Assembly: GCF_003473485.1 (NCBI RefSeq) | Contig: NC_053048.1 | Location: 45,768,255 to 45,832,254 of the forward strand | Length of the DNA stretch: 64,000 nucleotides | Source: Medicago truncatula | Taxonomy: Eukaryota; Streptophyta; Magnoliopsida; Fabales; Fabaceae | Direction of reading: 5' to 3' | In this document: piece after piece, positions 46,710 to 58,923 of the stretch | Layout: each line of letters begins with the position of its first letter | How positions within the stretch are numbered: position 1 is the first letter of the stretch | Translations under genes and position numbers: made by a program | Notes under the pieces: model-generated | What the model was told of the DNA's origin: nothing | Databases searched by the model: none | Seen by the model: only the letters and a program-made list of their open reading frames with translations

Positions 46710-48415
46710 AGAAACAGAAATCTTTGAACACATATCGTTGTCTAATATGTAACAACATGAACATTCAATAAGGATGATATAAAGAATGAATTGATTGATA
46801 AGAATAAACATTATGATAGCTTAATGTTCATGCAGTTGATCTACAAAAAAAAAAAGTATTATACTTCATTTGAGATAAGTTGAAATCGCATACCTATTCA
46901 AAAGTAAAAAAAGTCATACCATATACATGAACAGTTCAAATAGTATAATCATCATGAACTATCGCAGAGCAATAATTAATCACAAGATTAAATTCAATGA
47001 ACACCTTTACAACCAAGTTTTTGTCACCGAAGTGTTGTTGTGCAAATAATTAATTTCTCAAAGCATGGATAGTCAAAATAGACTTTCCTCTGTTATAATT
47101 ATTATTGTAGCAATAACTTAACGATTTAAAGGTAACAAAATCCTTGTGTTGTTTTGGGGGTTAGTTTCCACTTTTGGAGAAATGTTGGACCACAGATACA
47201 TTTTGTATCAATCTTTTGAACTATGATTGTTGACTTGTTGTTGGGAAGGAAAATGATAATGGATGGTCTCTGTTCATAAAAAATAAAATAAAAAAAGATA
47301 ACAAAATCCCTACAACATCCAGGGCCATCATCAACCGCCTTCGTTCATCTAATTGATTTATATACTTATCCTATCGTGTATACTTTTTCACTCAATCTGA
47401 GGATACATAACATTTATTTACATGAAAATGTGTAATTTCGATTTTATTATGTCCTTCAATGCAAATTGTACGTTGATTGAGTTTCAAAATGATTGGAGGA
47501 AAAATTTGAAATTTGAAAAGTGTTATCATGTATGTTTGATTGAGTTTCAAAATGATAGAGGCGAAAAATTAGAATAAAATCATTAGTTGCCTACCTCTCA
47601 AAGAAGTCACACTAATGTATATTAGCAATAGAAACCATGCCAAATTTGAGTAGATATTGTGTAAAGAAACCAAGAAAACATCAACAATATTTAACCAATT
47701 AACAAAAGAACATGCAGGCTTAATAATGGAGAAAAAAAAAACTTACATAGGTTGAAAACAAAGCTCCAAGAAGTGTAATCAAATTAAAAATGCATCAAGA
47801 TTAAGATTAAGATATATTTGATTGGTGGTCTAAAAATGAGGCATGCTCGTATATAATTAAGATTAAGATATATATATATATATATATGCGCGCGCGTGAG
47901 AAATATGATCAACGGACACCGTGGTTTCAAATTTAATATATGACATCGATGATAATTATTTATTGTAGAACTATATTACAAAATTGACTGTTGGATTGAA
48001 AGATATTAAAACATAGATCATGTGTATAAAATTTTACATTAACCGGAAGCCATTTGATATGTCAATTAGATAAATCAAAATTAACATGCAATAGAAATCT
48101 CCAAATTATCCATCATTCACTTTATAACACCTACTTGAGGGCTTATTTGCTTTAAAAAGAAACAACCTTACTTCCTATTTCTTCAAAAGTGTTTTCAAGA
48201 TACTTACATAAATCTTTGTACATATATTATTGTCTAATATGTAACAACATGAACATATATAAAGAAAGAATTGATTAACTAAAATAAAAAATTATTATAG
48301 CTTACTATAATAATTTATACCTATTTAACAGTAAACCGTTTATAACCACATACATGAACTTGTCAAATAGTATAATCACCATGTGCTATCAAGGAACATT
48401 AATTAATCCAACCAC
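46710..48415. repeat. Diverged direct repeats 1.5 kb apart
   Basis: Segments 46710-46995 and 48208-48415 align in direct orientation: TTGTCTAATATGTAACAACA is shared exactly, then AAAGAATGAATTGATTGAT with AAAGAAAGAATTGATTAACT, TTATGATAGCTTA with TTATTATAGCTTA, and AAATAGTATAATCATCATG with AAATAGTATAATCACCATG. The interval contains an AT/CG microsatellite at about 47866-47896. They could be long terminal repeats of a small dead element or a plain duplication. Confidence 0.55.
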
Positions 48416-48735
48416 AGATCCACATAGCTCATATTGGGGTCAATTGACCTCACTTCTCTTTAGAAAATAAACCAATAATTTGATGTTTTGATGTATTGAC
48501 TCCACATATCCAGAAATTATACTACAAACAAACTAATACTGATGAATAAACTGATATCATATTATATTTGTTGACTTATACAATCCATTTTGAAAAAAAT
48601 GGATGGTCTTTCGTGTGTATTGTCTTAGGAATAAAGATTGGTTTATAACTTTAAAAATAAATAATTGGTTTTTCTTTAAAACATGAAAGGAAGTTGAAGT
48701 GGTCGACTCGCTGCTCTATGTGTGTTCATGTTTCT

Positions 48736-48995
48736 GTTAAAATTGGGGGTCTAACTCATCCTTTTTCCCAATACACCCCCTCACACCCAGCACTCTTTGA
48801 GCTTGGTGTGTGAATAGGTTTAGGCAGCCCTTGAATTCGACAAGCTCTGATACCATAATGAAATTGGAGGTCTAACTCATCCTTAAAAATCAATTCACAA
48901 GGTGAGAATTGTCTCCTCTATATAAACTCTTATAAAGAGTCTTATCTTTCCGATGTGGGACATGATTTTTTCCCAATAGTTTCAACTTTAAATTA
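48736..48995 (-). mobile_element. Short LTR element fossil (TRIM-like)
   Basis: On the minus strand TGGTATCAGAGCTTG (48842-48856) is an initiator-Met tRNA primer-binding site just inside a terminal repeat that runs to about 48995. A partial second terminal repeat starts at about 48736 (AAATTGGGGGTCTAACTCAT). The internal part is under 100 bases with no coding sequence. It is old and incomplete. A relative crosses the right edge of the window. Confidence 0.6.
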
Positions 48996-50039
48996 AGAGA
49001 CTCTTGCAAGTGTAACCATTTTTTTTTTTGTTGCAATTTATTGAAATTTAGTGAAGAAACATTCATCCATATAAGTTGCTCCTCTTATTCATATTCTTGA
49101 AGGTGCTTATATTTTGAAACAAAACCAACATTAGAGTCTCACATCAACTAAAGAATCAATTGCCATTCTTAAAAATAAGATTCATAGAGGTTGATATTCA
49201 AAATATGAAATGTGCAACTCTAAAGGAGATCGATTTTTGAAATATTATCCGGTAATATAGATAGTGATATTTTTAGTAATGTTGAAAATGAAGAGAAAAA
49301 AATGCGACATTTTGAAAATATGAAACACACATAGAGCGATTCCAATTCTTCAATTTTAAGGAGTCTTAAAATTTTGAATGTACAATGATATAATTTTTTA
49401 AATCTCCAATTTTTTTTAATAATCATGTGATAATTTTATCACTTGCATTTACATATTATATAAATACCTATCATAAATGGACTTCAACCCCACTTATTAA
49501 AATTTCTGGATCCATTGTTGAATTAATCACAAGATTAACTCTTCGATTTCTAGAGGAAGGTCGTAATAATTTGGAGTTTGGCTATAAGATAAGTAAATTA
49601 TGACTAAAAAATCTCTCACTCGATGTTCAAATTTAAGTTTTTCCACAAAAGTTCATTAAACACTTGAACACAATCACTTTGATAAATAATATGAATATGC
49701 GGAATAGAGTTGAAGGAACTAAATAGTAGTTGTCTAGTTGAAATGTTGAATGATGTAGTTTGGTTGGAGGTGATTTTACTAGTAGGCTCAAGCGACTGTG
49801 AAATTGAACTCTTACTTCAAAAAAATTATGACATACGATAGTATAGTATAAGAAGTTGAATGTTGATACCATGTCAAGTTATTTTAAGCCAACTATTTTT
49901 TTGCGATTAGCGAATACTCGATAATTCTAATGCATCAAGGATGAGACATTTCATAAACCATAAACCATGAAGAAAAAAACAAACTTCTAAGACACAGAAC
50001 ACACAAACTTTGACAGAAAATCATAAACCATTTGAAATT
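48996..50039. other. Intergenic region downstream of legumin A copy 2
   Basis: AT-rich with no recognised gene or clear element. Short frames at 49220-49426 and 49633-49872 look like chance. Confidence 0.4.
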
Positions 50040-50162
50040 TCGCTTTTTGTTTATTCTGTTTCCGCAAAAGGTACATGACTCGAGTAAAGGCATCTAAGCC
50101 TTAGTTCTCTTATTCATAATTTTCATTATTATTATTATCATTATTATTGATTGGTGTCAAAT

Positions 50163-52082
50163 TTAAGCTGCAGCTCTGCGTTCGGACTCACGGGGTGGAA
50201 CTAGAAATTTATAGAGATTGTTGTTCTTGAGCTGCCTTGCCTCATTCCTGTCCATGTTGTATGTAGCTGCAAGCACATCCATTGGCACACCACTTAGAGT
50301 GGATTGTGTCCCTGCAAGCCTAGCAATGGCAGCATTATCATTGGTCTTGAATGACACATACTGGAACCTGTCGCTCATTGATTTTGCAGCTACAGCAAAA
50401 TTTTGTGGTACTATCAACACGCGACCGGCTTCAAGTTCGCCATCAAACACAGTGTTGCCATTGCAGTTCACTACTTGTAACCGTGCACGTCCCCTCAATG
50501 CGTATATTGCGCTGTTTGCATTCAGATTGTAGTGTGGCACGAACATAGCATTCTGTATGGACATTTTATTGAGTTAGCTATTACTTTCCAACATTTCCAG
50601 TAATGTTGAACTCAAATTAAAAGAAAATAACAAATTTACCCTGTGGAGAGTTCCATGTTCAGCACTGAGTCTGAGCCACCTTAGAGCTGGGAGGTCAAAG
50701 CTGGTGACAGTTTTGATTCTACCAGCTTCAGGGTTGTAGATGTCAGGTGATGAAGATGAGCCAATGTTCTGGCGAAGTCTAGCGGTGCAAATTGTTTCCT
50801 CAAGACCGTTGCTTCTTTCACATTTTTGGCCTCGGCGGCAGGGGCGCTCTTCCTCTTCCCCTCTTCTGCTTTTCTGATGATGTGGCCTCCTCCACTCGTC
50901 CTCTTCATCTTCATCTTCCTCTATTATGCTGCCTCCTTGGTGACGTGATTGCCTCTCTGGTGGGGTAACAAAGCTGAGGCCACCTCTCACTTTGACAATG
51001 GCTCCCTTCTCCTCATCTTCATTCCTGCCTTGAAGTCTGTCAACTATATGCCTATTCACGTTCAATGCATCTTCCAAGAAATCCCTCTTGAAGCCACTGA
51101 AAATGTTGCCTCCTTCATTTTCTTGTTGTTCCCTTCCTCTCCTTTGTTCTCCCCTTCCTCTCACTTGTTGTTGCTGATATTGTAAAAACTCTTGCTCTTG
51201 GTTCCCAGCAAGATAGAATCTCTGTCAAGCATTGTCAGTCAAAAACAAACAAATGCCAATTTCTATTAGAGTTAAAACTTGATTATCTTTTATCATATTA
51301 TAATCTATATATATTATATGGGAAGTTTCATTATGCTCAGTGCTCACCCTAGGCATCTCATCAAGTTGATTTTGGAAGCTGCCAGTGTCAATAAGAGAAA
51401 CGGCAATGACTGGAGTGTCCTGGTCATTGTACATCCAAAATACAGTACCGGTAGGAACTGCAATGAGATCACCCTCTCTGAAGCGGTTAACCTTTTGGTG
51501 ACTGTCTCTGAACCTGCGTCCTTCTCCTTGTTCAGATTCCCTGATCCTGCGACTCTCTCCTTGTACAGATTCCCTGATCCTGCGACTCTCTCTTTGTTCA
51601 GATTCCTGTGGCTCCTCAAAGGTCTCAGGACAACCCGGGAATACCATGCCAAAATATCCACTACCTGTAATTGGTATAGTAAAAAATAATTACTTCTATG
51701 TGATCAATATTGTCACTAATATATGCATGCATGTAATTTAGGTAAAGATATTGGAAGAATATCAAAGTGACTGACCTTGTTGGATGAAAATTTCTTGAGG
51801 AGCATTGGAGTAGAATGGTCTGCGGAGAGAATTGCGTTGAAGGGTACAACGAGAGAGGGCCACACCAGCACATCTGAATTGCCTGTTGTTTGGATTCCAA
51901 GTCTCAATAATGCCACCTTCAGACTCTATGCGGTTATCAGGTTCGAGTGCATTCAGCTGCTCTAGCTGACACTCATTTTGTTGAGGCTGCTGCTTTTGAT
52001 GAGGCTGATGCTCTCTAATAGCAAAACAGCCACTGAAAAGTAGAAAACAAAGTGAAAGAGAGAGTGCAAGAAGCTTAGCCAT
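50163..52082 (-). CDS. Legumin A-type 11S globulin precursor, copy 2
   Basis: Tandem paralogue about 7.45 kb from copy 1, 531 residues in four exons: 51776-52082, 51348-51664, 50640-51221, 50163-50552. Signal peptide [20 protein letters not shown] is three residues longer than in copy 1. The four disulphide cysteines and the [10 protein letters not shown] processing site are present. Differences from copy 1: three rather than four 11-residue units in exon 2; a longer exon 3 variable region including [20 protein letters not shown], which adds two cysteines just before the cleavage site; and an intact FDGELEAGR where copy 1 has FDEELEAGR. The duplicated unit seems to cover about 50040-52365 against 42565-44945, including promoter and 3' flank. 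Confidence 0.95.
51055..51544. repeat. Perfect-identity tract with 43577-44066
   Basis: Partner of the tract in copy 1, including all of intron 2 (51222-51347). Confidence 0.85.
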
Positions 52083-52141
52083 GATGACAGATATTGGAGG
52101 ACTGTTGTTTGTGATGAGGAGAACCTCAATGAGAACTGGTA

Positions 52142-52148
52142 ATTTATA
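52142..52148 (-). promoter_or_regulatory. TATA box of legumin A copy 2
   Basis: TATAAAT on the minus strand, about 60 bases upstream of the ATG. Confidence 0.75.
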
Positions 52149-52173
52149 AGGGAAGTGAGAATGGTGATGAATG

Positions 52174-52180
52174 GACACGT
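52174..52180 (-). promoter_or_regulatory. ACGTGTC element of legumin A copy 2
   Basis: ACGTGTC on the minus strand, 25 bp from the TATA box. Confidence 0.6.
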
Positions 52181-52206
52181 TAAAGCAGGTGGGGTGCTGA
52201 GCATTA

Positions 52207-52234
52207 GACATTCTTCAGCTTGCATGGCTATGGA
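52207..52234 (-). promoter_or_regulatory. Legumin box of legumin A copy 2
   Basis: On the minus strand TCCATAGCCATGCAAGCTGA followed by AGAATGTC, the best match to the 28-bp legumin box among the three genes. Confidence 0.9.
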
Positions 52235-52785
52235 AGCCTTGTGTGTTACACATATGCTCTGAACAGGTGTCTTCATCATCTCCATAACCAAACAAAGAGC
52301 ATGATTGTCTGCATTGCAATTCTTGCCTACGTGCTATTAGCTGGAATCAGTGGTGAGGGGACCATGGCTTTATTTCTTGTCGTCCACGCTTCTTCCTTAT
52401 AAATTATGCACAGCATGCAAAAGATTCATGAAGAAAGATTTTCAATTAGCTACTTCATTTAACAATCACGGTCTCTGTTGCCAAATTAATTAATCATTAA
52501 AATTCAAGTGCTACTTCATAGTGTTTGAAAAACATTTTTATCAACTTCTTAATAGTACCTTACAAATGTGAAATTTTCATCAACCAGTTGTTTACTGAGA
52601 AGTACATCTTGCTTTTTCATCTAAAATGAGAGTTTACTCAAAAGAAGCCAAATCCTATAGACTTTTAGGGACTAATTTGATGGTGACAACCTTTAAAAAT
52701 CTAATGTAATAATACTTTTGAAGGATCAAATTAAAGTTCCTTTTATAAATTATACTCAAATTCAATTTTTAAAGTTTTCTTTTAA

Positions 52786-52950
52786 GTAAGGTCTTGAGTT
52801 CGAACCTTGTGGATAGAAAAAATTTGGTTGGAAGGAGAGACTCCACTAAAAGTGGTCAGTCAGATTCTTCAACGGAGATTAGTTATCAACAAAGTCGGTG
52901 GATGCTTAACACAATAACGTAGTTATAAAAAAAAAATATATATATATATA
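52786..52950 (+). mobile_element. SINE, 3' part
   Basis: AAGGTCTTGAGTTCGAACCT has the B box, followed by AGACTCCACTAAAAGTGGTC and AACGGAGATTAGTTATCAAC and an A/TA-rich tail, a pattern common in legume SINEs. The 5' head is missing. Confidence 0.55.
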
Positions 52951-53157
52951 TACTAAACTAAAACTTTTATGATTTTTTCAGGTTGTAATTTTTTTATCAT
53001 TTGTTGGTTTATGCATGTGCGTGACACTAGTTAAGACTTGGTCCGTGACCCATACTGATTAACTTGGTTCTTTTAATATGATTCTGATCATGGCATATTT
53101 TTTCTGCCATCCTCCCCACAATTCTTCTCATAAAAAGAAACAGTGAAGTAGTGAGAA

Positions 53158-53685
53158 ATGGATGACAAGGGTAAAAAATCAATGAATAAGAATGCAACTG
53201 CTGCAGAGTATTATGGCTGGTATGCCATGCAATGCTACATGTAGTTACAATGACTGTTAATTTGATGCGAATAAAAAGGAAAAAATGATGAATATTAAAA
53301 TGAAATAGTAATGTGAATAAAGTTACCTTTTCCAAAGCCCCCTATAATCTCCAGCCAATGCTTCAGTCAGTAATTAGTGAGACCACAAATATTTTGGAGA
53401 CCTCTGCCACCATCAGCATCCTGACTAGCCATCGCTTCTTCACGAGATTTTGTACCATTAAATCCAGCAAACTTGGCAACAGTCAAGTTGTTCACTGCAA
53501 CATCAAGTGAAAAAGTGAAGGATCGCAAGAAGGGAGCCGTCTTACTAGAACGCGCCATGAATATCAAATTGAAGTGTTACTTCGTAGTGTTTGGAAGCAT
53601 GGTAGTGTCAGTCACTACAGCCAGATATCTGCTTAAGAAGAGCAGCAAGTTCTTTCAGAATCATATGGTTCTCAATTCACTTTGA
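53158..53685 (+). other. Uncertain small coding region (both strands open)
   Basis: Plus-strand frame 53473-53685 encodes 70 residues with a possible membrane segment CYFVVFGSMVVSVTTARYLL; a short frame at 53158-53244 begins MDDKGKKSMNKNATAAEYYG. On the minus strand 53367-53567 encodes MIFMARSSKTAPFLRSF... ending GGRGLQNICGLTNY. I recognise none of these and cannot decide the strand. It may be a decayed gene. Confidence 0.25.
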
Positions 53686-53689
53686 TTTT

Positions 53690-54627
53690 TCGCTTGATAT
53701 TAATTTTAATTTTGTTAAAACAAATTATATCTCCACAGCTCATGTTGATTTTACTTAATTATTTAAATTTGACCTCCATACTTATACTTGTGATGATAAT
53801 TTTTTGACTGATTATTGTATAATCAATTTCATTGGTTGATGAATACTATTTTTTGTCTTAATCCTACAATTTCTAAGGGAAAATAACTAGATTAATTTAA
53901 AATTTGGAAGAATGATAAACAAATGTTCAATAATTGTTCAAGTTAAAGTATGACCAATATTTCTAACCTGAAGTGTATTGTTAACCATTTGCCAAATCCT
54001 ATATACTTCCTTCACCAAAGTGTGTGGTAGAATATGACCAATTTTTATCATCCAAAAACAAAGGTCAGTTTTATTATTTTCTAATAAAAACATGGCTTGT
54101 AAATTATGAAAACAAAATAAGACGGTACAATTTCTGCACACCACAATTTATTGTTTTTAGAACACAATCAAGTTAGGGTAAGGATCATCTACCTTGAAAG
54201 TCACTTACTTTTCTTTCTATCTCTCTTGTCTCTCGTTTTCTTTCTCGTATTTTCCCCCCATGTTCTCCATATTTTTTCAATTTCTCTCCAACTTTAAGTC
54301 TAAAACCGCCCAAAATTACAGAATCCAGATCCTTCATCAAAAATGATATAGAACATCGTACTTTCAAGGAATATAACAGTCCATGCACTAAACATGACTC
54401 GTTTATCTGAGGAAGAGGATCAAAATGTGAGCATTTTTAAGGAAAAGACCACATTAACATTATGATGAATTACAATAATCTCACAAGGATTAAATATCAC
54501 AATCCTCGGGATATAATCACCCTTATAGAAGGAACTATAGGTTAAAAATATTACACGCCTACACAATATGGACAGCAACAAAATATAAAGCAAGAAGAAA
54601 CAATGAAACACGCAACCTTCGCTTTTC
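53690..54627. other. Intergenic region downstream of the TOM1-like gene
   Basis: AT-rich, includes the 3' UTR of the TOM1-like gene near its right end. Nothing else supported. Confidence 0.4.
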
Positions 54628-57600
54628 TCATTCGGTATTAGTCTTGAGGCTAGGTTCAACATTCTTCTCTTTCGTGCTATCCACTATTTTGGTTTCAACA
54701 TGACTAACCCCCTCGGTTGCATCGACAACGACTTCACAGGTGTTTGACTTTTGAGGCAGCTTTCGATCAAGACTCTGAGCAGCTTCTGACAGCTCTTCGG
54801 ACTCATCACCTTCACGCCTTTCGGTGGGATTTTGAACAGCTTCCACTTCACGCCGTTCAGTGGGATTTTGAACAGCTTCCACTTCACGCCTTTCGGTGGG
54901 GTTTTGAACAGCTTCTGCATCGTGCCCTGCAGTGTCAACACTTTGTGCCTCTGAACTTGAAGCTTCCAACTCTTCATACTTAGAAACCAACTGCTGCAGC
55001 TCATCATTGAGATATAAAGCCTCAAAAAGTGTCTCTTCGTCATTTGCGGTGCTTTCCACAATCTCCTTGATAAGAAAGAGTGATTGCTTGCACTTATCCA
55101 GCAGACTCAAAGTTAAATCTTCCTACAACCACACAAAATCTTGTACTTTCTATTAGGAAAAAATATATTATTGCGGTGCATTTATTAGATATTTGGATCT
55201 TTAATTATTTGATCAGGGATTCAACAATTTCTTAAATAGATCTCAATTATCTCGATATATTAATCTCCACTGCTGCATTCAAAGGTACCTTGATTTCCCA
55301 AAAAAAAATAATTATTATCAAATTTGTTTCAGCCTCCTGTTTAATAGATTTCTGGATCTATCCTTGGATAAGAGGCAAAAAAAATTATATCCAGCATAAG
55401 AATGGTATCCTTGCATGGAAAAGCAGTTAATTTAGAATCTGGCAAGAAACATCATGAAGTAGTAAACATAACAACAATTTATTGTTCAGGTGTTGCTAGC
55501 AGCACTTCTTTAATTTCAAAAAAGTTTACCTTTAAAGGTTTTGGCTCTGCCTCAGAATTTAATATGCTAGAGAGCAATTCAAGACTGTTTCGAGCAACCA
55601 CAAGATGCTCTTTCTTCTCTTCAGCTGATGCTGGTTGGTGATCAGAAAAGAAAGCTGCCGAGTCGTCCAGAGCAAGAGCATGTAGCCCTGCTTCTGGAAC
55701 TGGGTATCTTTCAGGGGGATCTAAAGGATGTTGATAAGCACTTGACTCTGAGGCATACGGAATAGGTGGTGAATTTCCTGTCGTCATGTCAAGTGATTCA
55801 CCCCTTCCTTTCAAACTCTGTAATCAATGGGAAAAAAATGTATGATTCAAATTAATAGCAGAGAGAAAAGGAGCACAAGACTACATCATGGTAAAATAAA
55901 AAATAGGTGTCATATTTGGAAGAGGAGAGAATAAATAAGAACATGATATTCACATCAAAACCAACATTCTGTAGAATGATATCCGAAGGTCACCTGGTAA
56001 ATGATATTTTTACATAGTATACTTCTGCAGACAATCTCTGAGATCGATGATACTTGCTTCTTTTAAGCTTTTAATACACCTTCTCAATGAAATTTTCTTA
56101 TCCAAATTTCAATCAAGTTTTTCTTGGAACCTATGTTATTTGAATTATTTGGGAGAGAAAATAAATGGTATAGAGTTGAAGAGAAGCTTTGCATTTGAAA
56201 CCAGATAAAGTAAAATGGTGTATAAAATGCAAATTCATTTAGATATATCCTAAGACAGGCTTGGAAGCCAAAGTTGGAAATCTTAATATGCAAAAATTTC
56301 AGTGCAGATACCTTGAATCCATCATAAAAGTAATGAAGAAATAGATAAATTAAATCATAGTATTCGACCTGGGTAGACTAAATGAAAATACGTCAACATA
56401 TTTTGGACCCGACATTGCCTTTTAAGATTAAAAGTAATTTTATTTCTCAAAAAAACAAACAATTAAAAGAAAATTGACTGCATGGTCATAAAACCAGCAA
56501 CGAAAACATGTTCGGTGTTAATGAGATGAAAATGTGACAGCAGAATAGTAGTTATACGAGACATGACAGAATTAGGAATAAAAGATAGTTGGGTCTTATG
56601 GTGGTTTGGGCATGTGTTGAGCAGACCTTGGTAAATATGACAGATCAAGATGGAAGATAGCTCAATAATTTGAGGTAATGATCAAGCAAAATAATAAGCT
56701 AACCCATCAAGAAAGAACTGAGTTTTAATGATCTAAATCACAGAACATGATCCATGACAGGACAGGACATAATGACATCATTTAATCCATATAAGTATAA
56801 CCAATCCCACTTAATGGGAAAGGTTTTGTTTGTTGTTGGTGTCGTTGTTGTTATCATAAAACGAATAATGCCTTATGGTACGGAATCTCAAACAGTAATG
56901 TCATGATTAATACATAAAAGAAAATGAGTTGTGTTATTTGAACATCCATATATGTGACAACTTTTGTGACAACCAAAATTTTACAAAGGAAATGAGGTAG
57001 TGGCACAAAAAACAAAGCAATAGAGAGAGAAAGTAAAAAGATAATGTGAGTATGAGAGAAAGTTGTCACTAAAGTTGTAAAAAATGGTTGTTTAAATATC
57101 ATTTCTCAGATGAAAGATAGCCTAATAGTTAGATTAGATATAACGGAAAACCAAAAAAAAAAAAAAAGTCTAAACAAAACCATTGATATGGACTTAGATC
57201 TATATAGCTACTATCAGTACTTGGTCTATGAAATCTACGAGACAAATCATAATGGAAATGCAATTTGTTGGTGCTTCGCCTTGTTTAAACTTATTTAACT
57301 GAATTAATTTTAACATCCTTAATAAGGGTAGCCTCAGCCTAAAACTGCAAAATAAGATTGCCTACAATAGACCCATAATTGGTCCAACTCTGACTTCTAT
57401 AAATAGAACAGCCTCTCATCATACTAAGATGAACTCTATATTTCTCCCCTTAGTTTGATCACAACTCACACACTTAGATATAGCTCTATTATTGATCAGC
57501 ATATAATAAATGCTAGCAACACACTCTATAAACACTTCCTATCCTATTCTCTCCTATTACTTGAAAGTTGAAATTTTTATAGGTCCAACTATAATTTTGT

Positions 57601-58379
57601 GAAACCCATTTGAATTTTAACAGTGAAAGAAACTATGTTGGTGAGTGTATCCTCTACATCCTCGTAAACCTAACATACTGTAACACTCAAATGACCATGT
57701 AATATTACAACGTAAGAGCTCTAAAGCACCTACTCTTCTAATGGAAGGCGTGTCTAGTGTACGACACTGACACATGTGATTACATTCAATTAATTTATTT
57801 TTCTCAAATTATCACCAGTGTTTGTTTGTGTTGTGTCAGGTGTCTGGTCTATTTTGTATAGAAACAAAGCAAGGAGGAAAGAAAGAAACTAACCATATAA
57901 GTCTGACTGAAAACAGGAAGATAAGCAATGTCCTGAGACTCACCCCAAGCTCTAACCAACTGAAACGCCCTTCTTCTATTCCCACCATCACCCTGATTAT
58001 TCTCAATCAACCTAACCATATCATCAAGAACCTTCTCAGAAGCAATTTCCGAAAACACTTTATCACAATTCATAGCACAAGTCTCCAACAAATCAAGGCT
58101 ATGTTTCTGAACAATAGGACTCTTATGATTGATCTTTCTCTTAATAGCTTTCACTATTTCAGAACCGTTAAACTCTTCGGCATTAATAAGGCCGCAGATT
58201 CTGAGATTCATACCCCAATTTGGTTCAGATAAAGTTTCGGATGTTGCTTCGTCGACAATTTTGGATTCAGGTGTTGGAGTTTGGAGAATTTCTTTCATTT
58301 TGCCGCTTACGATTCGACTCATGTTGGCGCTGCTGGTTTTGAGCCTCTCGCCGAATTGAGCTAGCTTTGATTTGTCCAT
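54628..58379 (-). CDS. TOM1-like protein (VHS-GAT), TOL1/TOL2-type
   Basis: TOL proteins bind ubiquitinated membrane cargo and pass it to the ESCRT pathway at endosomes. Three exons, 57894-58379, 55530-55817 and 54628-55122, give 422 residues, the length of the short TOLs. The VHS domain covers about residues 10-150 (VDEATSETLSEPNWGMNLRI, INHKSPIVQKHSLDLLETCA, RRAFQLVRAWGESQDI). The GAT domain covers about 215-310 (KEHLVVARNSLELLSSILNS; DKCKQSLFLIKEIVESTAND; LNDELQQLVSKYEEL). Exon 3 then has three tandem 12-residue units EAVQNPTERREV and a Glu/Ser-rich tail. The ATG at 58379 starts MDKSKLAQFGERLKTSSANM, as in relatives. Intron 1 (55818-57893) contains an RTE fragment and a MITE. Confidence 0.92.
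54829..54936 (-). repeat. Coding 36-bp tandem repeat in the TOM1-like gene
   Basis: Three near-identical units encode EAVQNPTERREV, EAVQNPTERREV and EAVQNPTERREG after the GAT domain. Boundaries approximate. Confidence 0.85.
56589..56852 (+). mobile_element. Degenerate RTE LINE 3' end in TOM1-like intron 1
   Basis: TTATGGTGGTTTGGGCATGT matches the RLRWFEHV coding segment of RTE copies, and CCAATCCCACTTAATGGGAA with a TTGTTGTTGGTGTCGTTGTT tail matches their 3' end. Strongly diverged, non-coding. Confidence 0.7.
56931..57102 (+). mobile_element. MITE, GTGTTATTTGAACA family, copy 3
   Basis: Starts GTGTTATTTGAACATCCATA and ends GGTTGTTTAAATATCATT; the internal CAAAGCAATAGAGAGAGAAA matches copy 1. 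Confidence 0.7.
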
Positions 58380-58923
58380 GGAGTGAGAAACCCTAGATCG
58401 GATTCGGATGGTGTTTGTTAGTGAAGATTATGGGAATGTGAAAATGGTAAAGTGGAAACTGAAACTGGAAAGTTCAACTTTTGGGAGAGAGAGAGAAAAA
58501 GAAAGAGAAAGGAGATTTGTGTGCAAGTGTTTGATTTGACCATTTGTTGATGTACTTTTTTTATTATACGTGGCTTTCTTTGAGGCTGTGCTGTGGTCGT
58601 CGAGATAGGATCATTAAAACGAGACTTCATTTCAAGATGAATGTAGACATAAACAAGCTTGAAATTCTCTCTCAAAAAAAAAAAAAATTAAATAAATACT
58701 TGGTGACTAATGTAATGAAAGAAATAATTGCTTTGGCCAACATATGAATTTGTATTTGTTTGCCTTCAAATAAATTTAAGGGAATGTTTGGATAGTGGAA
58801 GGAATGAAAGTTATAAGAAAGAATGTTAAAGGAAAGAAAGTAAGAAGAAAGTGAGTAGAAAGTGAGATGATTTGTTGGTTGTTTGGTAAGAGTGAAAGTA
58901 AGAGAGGAAAGAAAGAGATGATA
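58380..58923. other. Region upstream of the TOM1-like gene
   Basis: Contains the TOM1-like promoter and leader. A purine-rich stretch at 58780-58920 (GGGAATGTTTGG, GGTTGTTTGGTAAGAG) resembles a worn MITE. Confidence 0.35.

Noticed and set aside
54684-55061. 125-codon minus frame overlapping TOM1-like exon 3
   Set aside because: Out-of-frame reading of the tandem repeat region; the TOL frame is the real one.
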